From Marinilabilia salmonicolor (GTDB lineage Bacteria; Bacteroidota; Bacteroidia; Bacteroidales; Marinilabiliaceae), in NCBI RefSeq assembly GCF_003003035.1, contig NZ_PVTS01000012.1:99908-163907 (forward strand): 64,000 bases of DNA, in the 5' to 3' direction. The number at the start of each line of letters is the position of its first letter. The stretch's first letter is position 1. The notes under the pieces were generated by a model. It did not search any database and was not told the origin of the DNA. It saw only the letters and a program-made list of their open reading frames with translations. Shown one piece after another: positions 42,894 through 52,531 of the stretch. Both the position numbers and the translations under genes were made by a program.

Positions 42894-45446
42894 ATGAAGA
42901 AGAAACTACTTTTTATTCCAAGACACAGAGATTGGAATCGCCTGGTTGGTAAGTTTAACAAACTGTATCGTCGGGTTCAGCTGATTATTCTGGACGAGAA
43001 TCACAGTATTGCTGAGTTTGAGAAATTGAGGCAGAAGCTTCAACATGTTTTTTCTCGTTTGGAAAAGTTGCAACATGTTGTTGGCGTTCGGCTGGCCGGC
43101 ACAGCCGCTGCATTGATGCTTTCGGGGGCATTGGCCATGGGGCAGGAATTCACTGCCAAAGGAGAGCTGAATGTTCTTGAACCCGGTGTATTGCAGAGTT
43201 TTGGGAGAAGCATGTTTTATGATGTGGATGGCGATGGAGATACGGAATTGTTGCAGTCGATGATTTATACCGGAAGCAATACAGGCATTGCTGTTCTTGA
43301 AGAAGATGAATCAGGAGCTTTTATAAATGATGGTTTTCTGATGGCTGATGGGGCAGCTATTAGTTACTATGCGCTGGGAGATTTTACCTTTTATGATTTG
43401 TCGGGAGACGGCATTCCTGAACTGGTTGTTCAGGTAAGCAGCGGAATTAAAGTTTTTTCAGGTAACGGAGATGGAAGTTTTTCTTTTAACGGCGATTTAA
43501 TGGTCGATGAAACAACTGGTTTATATCTCGACCATCTTAATTCCATTGAAATTGCGGATTTAGATGATGACGGAAACCCGGAACTATATGCGGGGCTGAC
43601 CCAATTCAGGGAGGATCCGTATGATTATTCGAGTCCTGCTTATCGGTTGCCAATCAGGAAATATGAAATCATTGATGGGTTTGCTGTAAATCCAACTTTT
43701 CTTGAGGCTGAAGAAGGTGTTGTTCTCGAGGATGTTCGGGGCTTTTCATTTGTGGATATTGATGATGACGGGACTCTGGAAATGGTAGGGTCAATTTATA
43801 TGGACGACCATTTAAAAGTTTTTCAAAATAGCGGGAATGATGTTTTTGCGGGTTCGGAAGTTCTTTTGGACAGCAATGGTGATGAGATTTTGACCAATAA
43901 TGGATATTTTTCTTTTGTTCATCTGAATTCTTCAGATGATTTGTTGTTGTCGGTCAGTCAAAGTGGTGAACTGCTGCGTTTCCTGCAATCCACGCCTGTT
44001 ACTACCTTTGTAAATGACGGTACAACCTCTTCTCTGAATCCTGTTGATATCGATGAGTCCTGGCCTTTCCATTTTGCTGACCTTGATAAGGATGGTTTTG
44101 CTGACTTGTTGATTTGTATGCCTGATGATTCCGACAGTGGAGGTTTTTTGGCTCCTTCCTCCGGTCAGCTGAAAAGCGGGACATCAAGTAATCCTGTGCG
44201 TTTTTTTAGAAACAAGGGAAACGAGCATTTCATTTTTGAAAAAAACCTGCAGGTTGATGGTGTTGATCTGAAAACAGGTGTTTTTGCCCTCACGGATCTG
44301 GATGATGATGGGAATATGGACCTTGTGTATTCCGATTTTGTTCTGTATGATACTGTTTCTGAAGAGATGTTATATGAGTATTTGCTGGTAGCTTCTTACG
44401 GCGATGCAGATGGAAACTTTAGTGGGTTGCAGTTGCTCCGGAGTACCGGTGGAGATGTTTTGCCTTCTTCCAAATTGTTCAACATCGCCTTCGAAGACAT
44501 TACCGGAGACGGAACAGCCGATTTGTTTGCCGGAACTACCGATAACTCAATGATGCATTATGCCAATATGGGAAGCGGGTTGGAGAATCCTGTAACTACA
44601 ACCGTTACTTATAGTATTTTTGGGGATTATCCAAATGCTGTGGCTATGGTGGATGTGGATGGTGATGGCGATTTGGATCTTAGCATATCTGATACATATT
44701 ATAACAAAATTGCTGTATTTAGGAATGATGGAACTGGAGTTCTTGATTTTAGTAATGCAGTATCCTTTAATACTGAAACCTTGTTTGCTGATGGTGCTAA
44801 AATCCCTGTTCAGACAAGTGGGATGGCCACCGGGGTTCAACTAACTGCTTCCGATTTTGACAATGATTGCGGACGTGACCTGTTTGTCACCAAAGATGAC
44901 CGCATTTATCGATATGCTTATGTAGATGTGACGCCGCTTTCCATCGATTGTGTGATGAATACTTCGCGTGATTTGGACATGGGAGAAAGTACATATCTGG
45001 TGAGTGGAACCGAGCTGGATCCTGTTCAGGTGGTGGATAAATGTGGAATTACGCTATCCAATAGTTTTAATGATGGGTCCACGCTGGACGGAGCTGAACT
45101 TCCGGTTGGTATGAATTCGGTTATCTGGACGGTAACTGACCAGGAGGGTATTGTTGCAGAATGCAGTTTTGATGTTGAGATAACAGGGGATGTTACGCTG
45201 GTTGATGAACCATCAAAAATTGGTTCACTTAGAATCTTTCCGAACCCTGTGGGAGCAGTTTTGAATATTGCCACTAAAGCAAAAGGAACTTATTCTATCT
45301 CATCCTTAAATGGTTCAGGGGTGGCAAATGGTGAACTTGGTGCTTCCGGATCAAAGATTGATGTGAGTGGATTGTCTGAGGGTGTTTATATTCTTCAGGT
45401 TTCAATTGATGGAGAGACTGAGTCTTTCCGGTTTGTGAAGCGGTAG
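42894..45446 (+). CDS. large secreted FG-GAP/VCBS-repeat protein with T9SS type A sorting domain
   Basis: About 850 residues. The N-terminus is unusual: 60-65 basic, helical residues (KKKLLFIPRHRDWNRLVGK, then coiled-coil-like heptads) precede a hydrophobic signal-like segment (LAGTAAALMLSGALAMGQ). The mature protein has at least seven calcium-type loops such as DVDGDGDTE, DLDDDGNPE and DIDDDGTLE, typical of FG-GAP/VCBS propellers. A HYR-like domain follows (DKCGITLSNSFNDG...NSVIWTVTDQEG), and the last 75 residues (LRIFPNPVGAVLNI...FRFVKR) are a type IX secretion sorting domain. It is therefore exported to the cell surface or medium. Partner unknown. Confidence 0.88.
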   Translation: MKKKLLFIPRHRDWNRLVGKFNKLYRRVQLIILDENHSIAEFEKLRQKLQHVFSRLEKLQHVVGVRLAGTAAALMLSGALAMGQEFTAKGELNVLEPGVLQSFGRSMFYDVDGDGDTELLQSMIYTGSNTGIAVLEEDESGAFINDGFLMADGAAISYYALGDFTFYDLSGDGIPELVVQVSSGIKVFSGNGDGSFSFNGDLMVDETTGLYLDHLNSIEIADLDDDGNPELYAGLTQFREDPYDYSSPAYRLPIRKYEIIDGFAVNPTFLEAEEGVVLEDVRGFSFVDIDDDGTLEMVGSIYMDDHLKVFQNSGNDVFAGSEVLLDSNGDEILTNNGYFSFVHLNSSDDLLLSVSQSGELLRFLQSTPVTTFVNDGTTSSLNPVDIDESWPFHFADLDKDGFADLLICMPDDSDSGGFLAPSSGQLKSGTSSNPVRFFRNKGNEHFIFEKNLQVDGVDLKTGVFALTDLDDDGNMDLVYSDFVLYDTVSEEMLYEYLLVASYGDADGNFSGLQLLRSTGGDVLPSSKLFNIAFEDITGDGTADLFAGTTDNSMMHYANMGSGLENPVTTTVTYSIFGDYPNAVAMVDVDGDGDLDLSISDTYYNKIAVFRNDGTGVLDFSNAVSFNTETLFADGAKIPVQTSGMATGVQLTASDFDNDCGRDLFVTKDDRIYRYAYVDVTPLSIDCVMNTSRDLDMGESTYLVSGTELDPVQVVDKCGITLSNSFNDGSTLDGAELPVGMNSVIWTVTDQEGIVAECSFDVEITGDVTLVDEPSKIGSLRIFPNPVGAVLNIATKAKGTYSISSLNGSGVANGELGASGSKIDVSGLSEGVYILQVSIDGETESFRFVKR

Positions 45447-45548
45447 GTATCTTATTGCTTTAATCGCTCAGTATGTCTCGTTTGGATATCACTGAAAGAG
45501 GCATGTTTTTTATTCAGTATCTCTGTTGTTCGGAACAACTGTATTTAA

Positions 45549-45609
45549 GAGATTGCTTCGCTTTGCCAACGTAGTGAAGCAATCTAAATTTGTGAACCGG
45601 ACATCAAGG
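45549..45609. repeat. repeat family C, copy with GATTGCTTC hairpin
   Basis: GATTGCTTC...GAAGCAATC hairpin (about 45551-45583) followed by the shared tail ACCGGACATCAAGG. Same arrangement as the right half of the 46926-47131 element. Confidence 0.6.
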
Positions 45610-45620
45610 ATTATAAACAA

Positions 45621-45648
45621 AAAAAGCCTCCCGTAAAGGAGGCTTTTT
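45621..45648 (-). terminator. intrinsic terminator of gap, also T-rich on the other strand
   Basis: AAAAAGCCTCC (45621-45631) / GGAGGCTTTTT (45638-45648). The A and T runs on both sides let it work in both directions. Confidence 0.88.
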
Positions 45649-45669
45649 GATGTTATGATAAAACCTGAA

Positions 45670-46695
<1,026 letters not shown>

Positions 46696-46734
46696 TTAGA
46701 GATTATATTTATATACCTTCTCGTTTTCGCGGTA

Positions 46735-46765
46735 CAAAAGTAAGAAATCATAGCAAAAACATCAA
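46735..46765 (-). promoter_or_regulatory. promoter of gap
   Basis: Minus-strand TTG (46765-46763), 20 bases, TACTTTTG (46742-46735). Leader of about 46 bases. Confidence 0.55.
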
Positions 46766-46925
46766 GAAATAACCCGCTGAATTTCTTAAATAAAAGTTAA
46801 TTAGCTAAGTGGAGGTGTTTTTTTCCTTTTCCAAAAAATTTAAACACGGATTTTTGATCTTAAAAAATCAATCTGGGTTATTGACTTTGTCGGTTTTCGA
46901 TAGATGATTTTTTGTTTTCAGTTCA

Positions 46926-47131
46926 CTATTGTCCGGGAAAAACTATTATTATGAAAAAAGATTGCTTCGCTCTGCTGGCAATTACAATGTCTTATCGGTT
47001 TTAAGCTGGGTTGGTAGGGGTTGATTTTCGGCATTGCCGAAAATCAACCCCTACCAACCCTCAAGATCGTGTAAAATCCCGTCATTGCAAACGTAGTGAA
47101 GCAATCTCAATTTTTTAGCCGGACACCAATG
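46926..47131. repeat. repeat family C, full element with nested hairpins
   Basis: Outer ends CTATTGTCCGG (46926-46936) / CCGGACACCAATG (47119-47131) are roughly inverted. Inside, GATTGCTTC (about 46960) and GAAGCAATC (about 47098) pair, and the core is a perfect inverted repeat of 25-base arms (47008-47032 / 47036-47060, loop ATT). Noncoding. Confidence 0.72.
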
Positions 47132-47548
47132 TTTTCAGTTGTTTAAAGGCCAATAAATATAGGCAACTGCACAAAAAAGGATTAAACTAGCATGTCAATG
47201 ACTGTCTCAAAGGAAATAGTGATCATTCTTGCTATAGGGGAAAATGAATGACCGATGTGAAATGAATCGCGGATTTTTTAAACCTGTGAATTTATATATG
47301 GCAATTGGACTAATTGAAGGTTTTTGATTGGAGTATTGATGGTGTAAATTTTTGTTTAAATAGTAGATAAATATTTTATCAGAAAGAGGAAAAAATTTAT
47401 TCATGACTGCTTGGTGTGGTTTGTTGGGTGGTTGGAAGTGTCTGTAAGACAAATATTTGATTGGTGTGGGGTGATTGGGGTGTGTTTTTTTGAGTGTAAA
47501 AGCAGAACAGAAAATAACAGATGACTTTATTCTCTTTTGTTTTAAGCA
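47132..47548. other. non-coding gap before the sugar symporter
   Basis: AT-rich, no convincing gene on either strand and no hairpin other than weak ones. It may hold binding sites for the xylan-locus regulator, but I cannot identify them. Confidence 0.45.
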
Positions 47549-47579
47549 TTTGAAAACTGCCTTAGAGTAAATATCTTTG
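47549..47579 (+). promoter_or_regulatory. promoter of the symporter/xylanase operon
   Basis: TTTG (47549-47552), 19 bases, TATCTTTG (47572-47579). Transcription would start near 47585, about 100 bases before ATG 47686. Confidence 0.7.
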
Positions 47580-47685
47580 ATTTTGCATTTTGTAACAAGT
47601 TTTAATACAATGGGTGTTATTGAGTGTGCTGATTTAAAGATGTTTAATTGAATTGTTATTAGATAAGTTTTGTAAAAAATTAATT

Positions 47686-49164
47686 ATGAGCACGACAGAG
47701 AGAATTAGTTTAAAGGAGAAAATTGGTTACAGCCTTGGAGACCTTGCAGCCAATCTTATTTTCCAGACATTGATGACATTCCTGGCCTTTTTCTACACGG
47801 ATGTGTATAAAATTCCGCCATCGTCAGCATCAGCCATTATCTTTGCAGGAGGTATGGTTGGAGCCTTTTTTACCCCTGTCATGGGTATGATTGCCGACCG
47901 GACTAAAACTCGTTGGGGTAAATTCAGGCCCTGGATTCTGTGGACTTCAGTGCCTTTTGGCGTAATTGCAATTCTGGCATTTTCCACACCGGATTTCAGC
48001 ACAGGAGGAAAAATTGCCTATGCAATGATTACTTATATATTGCTGGTTATTGTTTATGCTGCCAACAACCTGCCATATTCTTCTTTGAGTGGAGTGATTA
48101 CCGGAAATATGTCAGACCGTAACAGTATCTCCTCTTATCGTTTTACGGGAGTGATGATTGCCCAGTTTGTTGTTCAGGTGGTTTTGCTTCCATTGGTTTT
48201 TATTGTAGGTGATGGAGACCGGGCTGCCGGATTTGAAATCGTGATGGGTTTCTTTGCTGTTATCGGTATTGTCTTCTTTTTGATTACTTTTTTTACCACC
48301 AGAGAGCGAATTGTTCCTTCCAAAGAGCAAACCTCAAGTGTGAAGCAGGACCTTTCAGACCTTTTTCATAACCGTCCCTGGATCATGATGTTGATTCTTA
48401 CCACTTTTATTTTCATTACGATGGCTCTCAAAAGTGGTGTTTATGTATATTATTTCGAAAACTATCTGGATCAGACTGCTTTGGCAACGTTCCTTACAGA
48501 TGTAGGTTTCAACGGCTTTATAAACAGTGTGGACAGTATGTTCGAGAGCATGGGGTTTGTAGGGTTTCACTGGCCAAATGATGCACCAACTTCCGGCTTC
48601 AGTCTGTTTAATGCAGTAGCCATATTGATGATGTTGATTGGTATTGCTTTTTCTAAAGGTCTGGCAGATAAGTACGGGAAAAGAGATGTTTTCATTGTAG
48701 GCCTCAGTGGAGCTTTGATTACGCAGTTCCTCTTTCTTTTCCTCGCTCCTGATGCCATTGGAGCCGTTTATGTTCTGCAGCTTTTCCATGGATTCTTTTA
48801 CGGCTTGACCATTCCTTTGCTTTGGGCAATGATTGCCGATGTGGCCGATTATTCCGAATGGAAAAACAATCGTCGGGCTACTGCCATTGTTTTCTCTGCC
48901 ATGGCCTTTGGTTTAAAGGTTGGTATGAGTATGGGAGGTGCGATTCTTGCCGGACTTCTTGCATTGTTTGGGTACAATGAGCAGGCAGTTATCCAGCCTG
49001 ATACTGCCATTCAGGGTATTAAGTTGTCCATGAGTGTATTCCCGGCTCTAACATTCCTTGTAGGTTTGGTAAGCTTGATTTTCTACAATATCGATAAGTC
49101 GATGGAAGTGAGAATTGAGAAAGAGTTGCTGGAGAGAAGAGGTAGTAGTGTGACTGAAGAGTAG
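47686..49164 (+). CDS. GPH-family sugar:cation symporter (MFS)
   Basis: About 492 residues from ATG 47686. Twelve membrane helices are expected. The N-terminal KIGYSLGDLAANLIFQTL, the loop GMIADRTKTRWGKFRPWIL and the mid-protein ADKYGKRDVFIVGL are the conserved GPH (glycoside-pentoside-hexuronide) signatures. Transporters of this family bring xylosides or other oligosaccharides in with Na+ or H+. Here it is followed 180 bases later by a GH10 xylanase and then a GH43, so xylo-oligosaccharides are the likely cargo. An internal insertion (about residues 270-310) lengthens one loop. Confidence 0.9.
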   Translation: MSTTERISLKEKIGYSLGDLAANLIFQTLMTFLAFFYTDVYKIPPSSASAIIFAGGMVGAFFTPVMGMIADRTKTRWGKFRPWILWTSVPFGVIAILAFSTPDFSTGGKIAYAMITYILLVIVYAANNLPYSSLSGVITGNMSDRNSISSYRFTGVMIAQFVVQVVLLPLVFIVGDGDRAAGFEIVMGFFAVIGIVFFLITFFTTRERIVPSKEQTSSVKQDLSDLFHNRPWIMMLILTTFIFITMALKSGVYVYYFENYLDQTALATFLTDVGFNGFINSVDSMFESMGFVGFHWPNDAPTSGFSLFNAVAILMMLIGIAFSKGLADKYGKRDVFIVGLSGALITQFLFLFLAPDAIGAVYVLQLFHGFFYGLTIPLLWAMIADVADYSEWKNNRRATAIVFSAMAFGLKVGMSMGGAILAGLLALFGYNEQAVIQPDTAIQGIKLSMSVFPALTFLVGLVSLIFYNIDKSMEVRIEKELLERRGSSVTEE

Positions 49165-49343
49165 GGAATCGAATTTCGATTTTTTTCAGAGATAGAATTG
49201 ACATCAGGAAGGAACTCATATTTGTTGGAGCAGATCATCATAATGATCCGGAAAGCCGGGTAATTTAAAGAAGAAAGAGATAGTGGATTTGCACAGAAAA
49301 CAATGGGTTCAGCCGACAAATAACCAAGAATAATATTTTTATA

Positions 49344-50486
49344 ATGAAGACGTTGAAGGTTTCTTTTTTAACCGCATTTGCACTCGGAATTGTAATGTCC
49401 GGGTGTAGCGGTTCAAAGAGCAATGAAGAGCTGACATTTAAGGATGCTTTTGAAGGGAAGTTTCTGGTGGGAACGGCTCTTAATGTTGAGCAGGTCGCCG
49501 GTAACGAACCCAAAGCAATCGAAATTGCCAAGAAGCATTTTAATTCTGCAGTTGCAGAGAACTGCATGAAAATGGAGAACATTCATCCTGAGGAGGATAT
49601 TTTCTTTTGGGATGAGGCGGATGCCTTCGTGGAGTTTGCTGAAAAAAACAATATGCACATCGTTGGTCACACCCTGGTTTGGCATTCACAGGCTGCTCCC
49701 TGGATTTTTGTTGATGAAAACGGGGAGGATGTTTCGCGCGAAGTGCTTATTGAGCGTATGAAGCACCACATTCAGACTATCGTAGGTCGTTACAAAGGAA
49801 GAGTTGATGGTTGGGATGTGGTAAATGAAGCTATTGAGGGCGATGGTTCCTGGCGTGAGAGTAAGTGGTATCAGATTATCGGCCCTGAATACATTGAGCT
49901 TGCTTTTCAATTTGCCCAGGAGGCAGATCCGGAAGCGGAACTGTATTACAACGACTATGGTGTTTCCGGAAAGGCCAAGTGTGACGGTATTTATGATCTT
50001 GTCAGCAATCTCCTCGAAAAAGGGGTGAAAGTTGATGGTATTGGCTTGCAGGGACATCTGAACTTTGATATACCGCTTATTTCAGAAATGGGAGCCTCTA
50101 TCGAAAAGTTGTCTTCCCTGGGAGTGAATCTTATGGTTACTGAATTGGATATGACTATTGTGCCATGGCCCTCAGATGAAGTGACTGCTGAAGTCTCTTT
50201 GAATTACGAGTTGTCAAAGGAATATGATCCTTATTCCGAAGGTCTTCCCGATTCTGTATATCAAGAGGTGATGGATCGTTATACCGGATTTTTTGAAATG
50301 TTTCTTAGGCACCATGAGAAAATAACAAGAGTGACATTCTGGGGTGTTCATGATGGTAATTCCTGGAGAAACGACTGGCCAATTGAAGGTAGAACCGACT
50401 TTCCACTGCTTTTTGACCGGAACTACCAGATGAAAGAGGGTGTGGAAAACATCCTGGAAATGGCTAAAAACTGGGAAACTAATTAA
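49344..50486 (+). CDS. GH10 endo-1,4-beta-xylanase, lipoprotein
   Basis: 380 residues. Lipoprotein signal with lipobox IVMSGC. The GH10 barrel shows VGTALNVEQ, AENCMKMENIHPEED, HTLVWHSQAAPW, the acid/base Glu in GWDVVNEAIEGDGSWRES near 163, YYNDYGVSGKAKCD, and the nucleophile Glu in MVTELDMTI near 266, with WGVHDGNSWRNDWPIEGR at the end. It cuts xylan backbones at the cell surface. It follows the symporter gene and probably shares its transcript. Confidence 0.95.
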   Translation: MKTLKVSFLTAFALGIVMSGCSGSKSNEELTFKDAFEGKFLVGTALNVEQVAGNEPKAIEIAKKHFNSAVAENCMKMENIHPEEDIFFWDEADAFVEFAEKNNMHIVGHTLVWHSQAAPWIFVDENGEDVSREVLIERMKHHIQTIVGRYKGRVDGWDVVNEAIEGDGSWRESKWYQIIGPEYIELAFQFAQEADPEAELYYNDYGVSGKAKCDGIYDLVSNLLEKGVKVDGIGLQGHLNFDIPLISEMGASIEKLSSLGVNLMVTELDMTIVPWPSDEVTAEVSLNYELSKEYDPYSEGLPDSVYQEVMDRYTGFFEMFLRHHEKITRVTFWGVHDGNSWRNDWPIEGRTDFPLLFDRNYQMKEGVENILEMAKNWETN

Positions 50487-50672
50487 TTTCAATAAGAAAA
50501 CTAAGGAAATTTAAGTTTTTGACAAGAAACGTTAATACAAGGCTTTCGTCCCGATTTATCGAGTTGGATCTAAAGAGTTTATTGCTTGTAAATGACTGAT
50601 TTAGAAATAAGAAAATGTGCTGCATTGAGCTTGTTGAAATGCATTGATTGGCGTTTTCTTGCAAAGACAAAC

Positions 50673-50798
50673 TAGTGTTTGTCCATAAAGTACCATTTAC
50701 TGCGTTACGCTTGCCCGAAAATTACTCATTTACTCAAGTAAACTGCCTATTTTAGGGCTTTGCAAGCCTTGTAGCCGGCACTTTCTTGACAAACACAT
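50673..50798. repeat. MITE-like repeat family A, copy 3 (short)
   Basis: 126 bases. The left end TAGTGTTTGTCCATAAAGT is the best consensus match in the window; the right end ACTTTCTTGACAAACACA is degenerate. It contains an imperfect palindrome around TTTACTCAAGTAAA. It separates the GH10 and GH43 genes. Confidence 0.7.
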
Positions 50799-50855
50799 GA
50801 CCAGAACCAAATTTTGCTTAGTTTATAGACGGAAATTAACTAAAAACATAGAATT

Positions 50856-51821
50856 ATGATTAGAGATCATTTGACAAAAGACCTCTTCATTGCCGATCCG
50901 GCAGTGCATGTGTTTAACGGAAAGTTGTACATCTATCCATCGCATGATTTTGAGGCAGGAATCCCGGAGGATGATCTGGGGTCTCATTTTGCCATGGAAG
51001 ATTATCATATCTTCTCCATGGATGATATTGATGCTGAGGCAAAGGATCATGGTGTTGCACTGCATGTGAAGGACATATCCTGGGCCGGACGTCAGCTTTG
51101 GGACAGTGATGCAGCCTATAAAAAAGGGAAATATTATCTCTATTTTCCTGTAAAGGATAAGACGGATATTTTCCGAATTGGAGTGGCCATCAGTGATAAA
51201 CCTGAAGGGCCATTTATCCCGGAGCCGTTTCCTATGTTAGGAAGTTACTCCATCGATCCTTGCGTTTTTGAGGATGAGGATGGCAAGCACTATATGTATT
51301 TTGGGGGTATCTGGGGTGGTCAGCTTCAACGTTACCGAAATAACAAGGCCATTGAATGTGGTCAGTTGCCCGCCGATGATGAGCCTGCTTTGTGTGCCAA
51401 AGTTGCTGCATTGAGCGATGATATGCTCCAATTTGGCGAAGAGCCCAAAAATCTTGTTATTCTGGATGAGAACGGTGAACCCTTGAAGGCCGGAGATAAC
51501 GATCGCCGCTTCTTCGAAGCTTCCTGGATGCACAAATACAATGGCAAATACTATTTCACTTATTCAACAGGAGATACGCATAAAATTTGTTATGCTACAG
51601 GAGACAATCCTTATGGACCTTTCACCTATGGAGGTGTGATTCTAAATCCTGTGGTGGGATGGACTACGCACCATTCGGTTGTTGAATTTAAGGGAAAGTG
51701 GTATTTGTTCTTCCATGATTCTGCAGTTTCAGGAAAGACATGGCTTCGAAGTGCCAGATATGCCGACTTGAATCATTTACCTGACGGCTCTATTGAGACC
51801 ATTACGGTGGATTACAAGTAA
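50856..51821 (+). CDS. GH43 glycoside hydrolase without signal peptide
   Basis: 321 residues. Five-bladed propeller signatures: ADPAVHVFNGKLYIYPSHD (catalytic base Asp), SIDPCVFEDEDGKHYMYFGG (pKa-modulating Asp), FFEASWMHKYNGKYYFTYS (acid Glu). Members are beta-xylosidases or alpha-arabinofuranosidases. No signal peptide, so it should act in the cytoplasm or periplasm on oligosaccharides imported by the symporter. A MITE-like repeat lies in the 369-base gap to the xylanase gene. Confidence 0.92.
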   Translation: MIRDHLTKDLFIADPAVHVFNGKLYIYPSHDFEAGIPEDDLGSHFAMEDYHIFSMDDIDAEAKDHGVALHVKDISWAGRQLWDSDAAYKKGKYYLYFPVKDKTDIFRIGVAISDKPEGPFIPEPFPMLGSYSIDPCVFEDEDGKHYMYFGGIWGGQLQRYRNNKAIECGQLPADDEPALCAKVAALSDDMLQFGEEPKNLVILDENGEPLKAGDNDRRFFEASWMHKYNGKYYFTYSTGDTHKICYATGDNPYGPFTYGGVILNPVVGWTTHHSVVEFKGKWYLFFHDSAVSGKTWLRSARYADLNHLPDGSIETITVDYK

Positions 51822-51842
51822 TTGTATTTTCATAACATTTAT

Positions 51843-51875
51843 AGGTGTCCGTCAATATCGGGCACCTTTTTTTTG
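51843..51875 (+). terminator. intrinsic terminator of the GH43 gene
   Basis: AGGTGTCCG (51843-51851) / CGGGCACCT (51859-51867) with one wobble, then a run of eight T. Confidence 0.85.
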
Positions 51876-51881
51876 AGGCAT

Positions 51882-51915
51882 AAAAAAAAGGAACAGATCA
51901 TTTGTTCCTTTTTTT
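51882..51915. terminator. bidirectional hairpin with A and T runs
   Basis: An eight-A run plus GGAACA (51882-51895) faces TGTTCC plus a seven-T run ending at 51915. Likely terminator for the minus-strand small lipoprotein gene as well as a second stop for GH43. Confidence 0.7.
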
Positions 51916-51965
51916 GGTTTTTCTCCCCTGATTCTGATAGCTTTTTAAGCAACCATTAAACATCC

Positions 51966-52069
51966 CGTGATGAAATGAGCATGGCAATGATTATTTCAAA
52001 AGAACATTTGTAAGTTCTTGCATGCAAGTTCCATCAGACCTAAATTTATATAAATTTTATACTGATGAG
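51966..52069. repeat. repeat family B, copy 2
   Basis: About 104 bases aligned with 41124-41223, sharing GAGCATGGCAA, TCAAAAGAACAT, TTCTTGCATGC, AGTTCCATC and AAATTTTATAC. A third, degenerate piece with CGAGTTTCATCCGACC is near 54490-54537. Confidence 0.65.
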
Positions 52070-52117
52070 AAACAAACGGGAAATATAACGGATGTACAGT
52101 AAGAATCAATTAAAATA

Positions 52118-52246
52118 TCAGGCTCTTACTTCTTCAGTTTCAACATCTGCCTGTCCATAAGCAGGACAATCCTGTACAGACTTGCAGGATGAAAACACCA
52201 AAGCTACTAACAACAACACAGAGGCAACAAGTGCTAATTTCTTCAT
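52118..52246 (-). CDS. small lipoprotein with CPAYG motif, 42 residues
   Basis: ATG 52246 to TGA 52118. The N-terminus MKKLALVASVLLLVALVFSS is followed directly by Cys, giving a textbook lipobox (FSSC). The mature peptide is about 22 residues and includes KSVQDCPAYGQ and an acidic end (DVETEEVRA). Too short for routine gene calling, but the perfect signal peptide and typical codon use make it very likely real. Similar tiny Bacteroidota lipoproteins with a CPAYG-like motif exist as far as I recall; function unknown. It runs opposite to its neighbours. Confidence 0.8.
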   Translation of the reverse strand: MKKLALVASVLLLVALVFSSCKSVQDCPAYGQADVETEEVRA

Positions 52247-52418
52247 GATTGATAATTTTTCAGTAAAAGTAAATGGTTTATCCAATAAACGCAAAATTTA
52301 ATTTCAGATTTTTCATAAACGTTTTTTTTGGTGTGAGGGTTACGCAAAAGAATGTTTTTCTTGATGAGATTCTTTGTTTTTCAGATGAACTGATTCACAG
52401 AACTGACAAGAACAAAAA

Positions 52419-52450
52419 TTTTCTCAAATAACGAATATGTATTACCTTTG
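52419..52450 (+). promoter_or_regulatory. promoter of dapA
   Basis: TACCTTTG (52443-52450) fits TAnnTTTG; TTTT (52419-52422) 20 bases upstream is an imperfect -33 element. Leader of about 75 bases. Confidence 0.5.
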
Positions 52451-52531
52451 AGTTTCAGACAATGCAATGAGTCAGCTTAATTGTCGTAACGGAAATGAAT
52501 GAAGTTTGAATTTAATATAAAATAACAAACT

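Noticed and set aside
47008..47060. Transcription terminator
   Set aside because: The 25-base perfect hairpin has no T run and sits inside a larger nested repeat far from gene ends.
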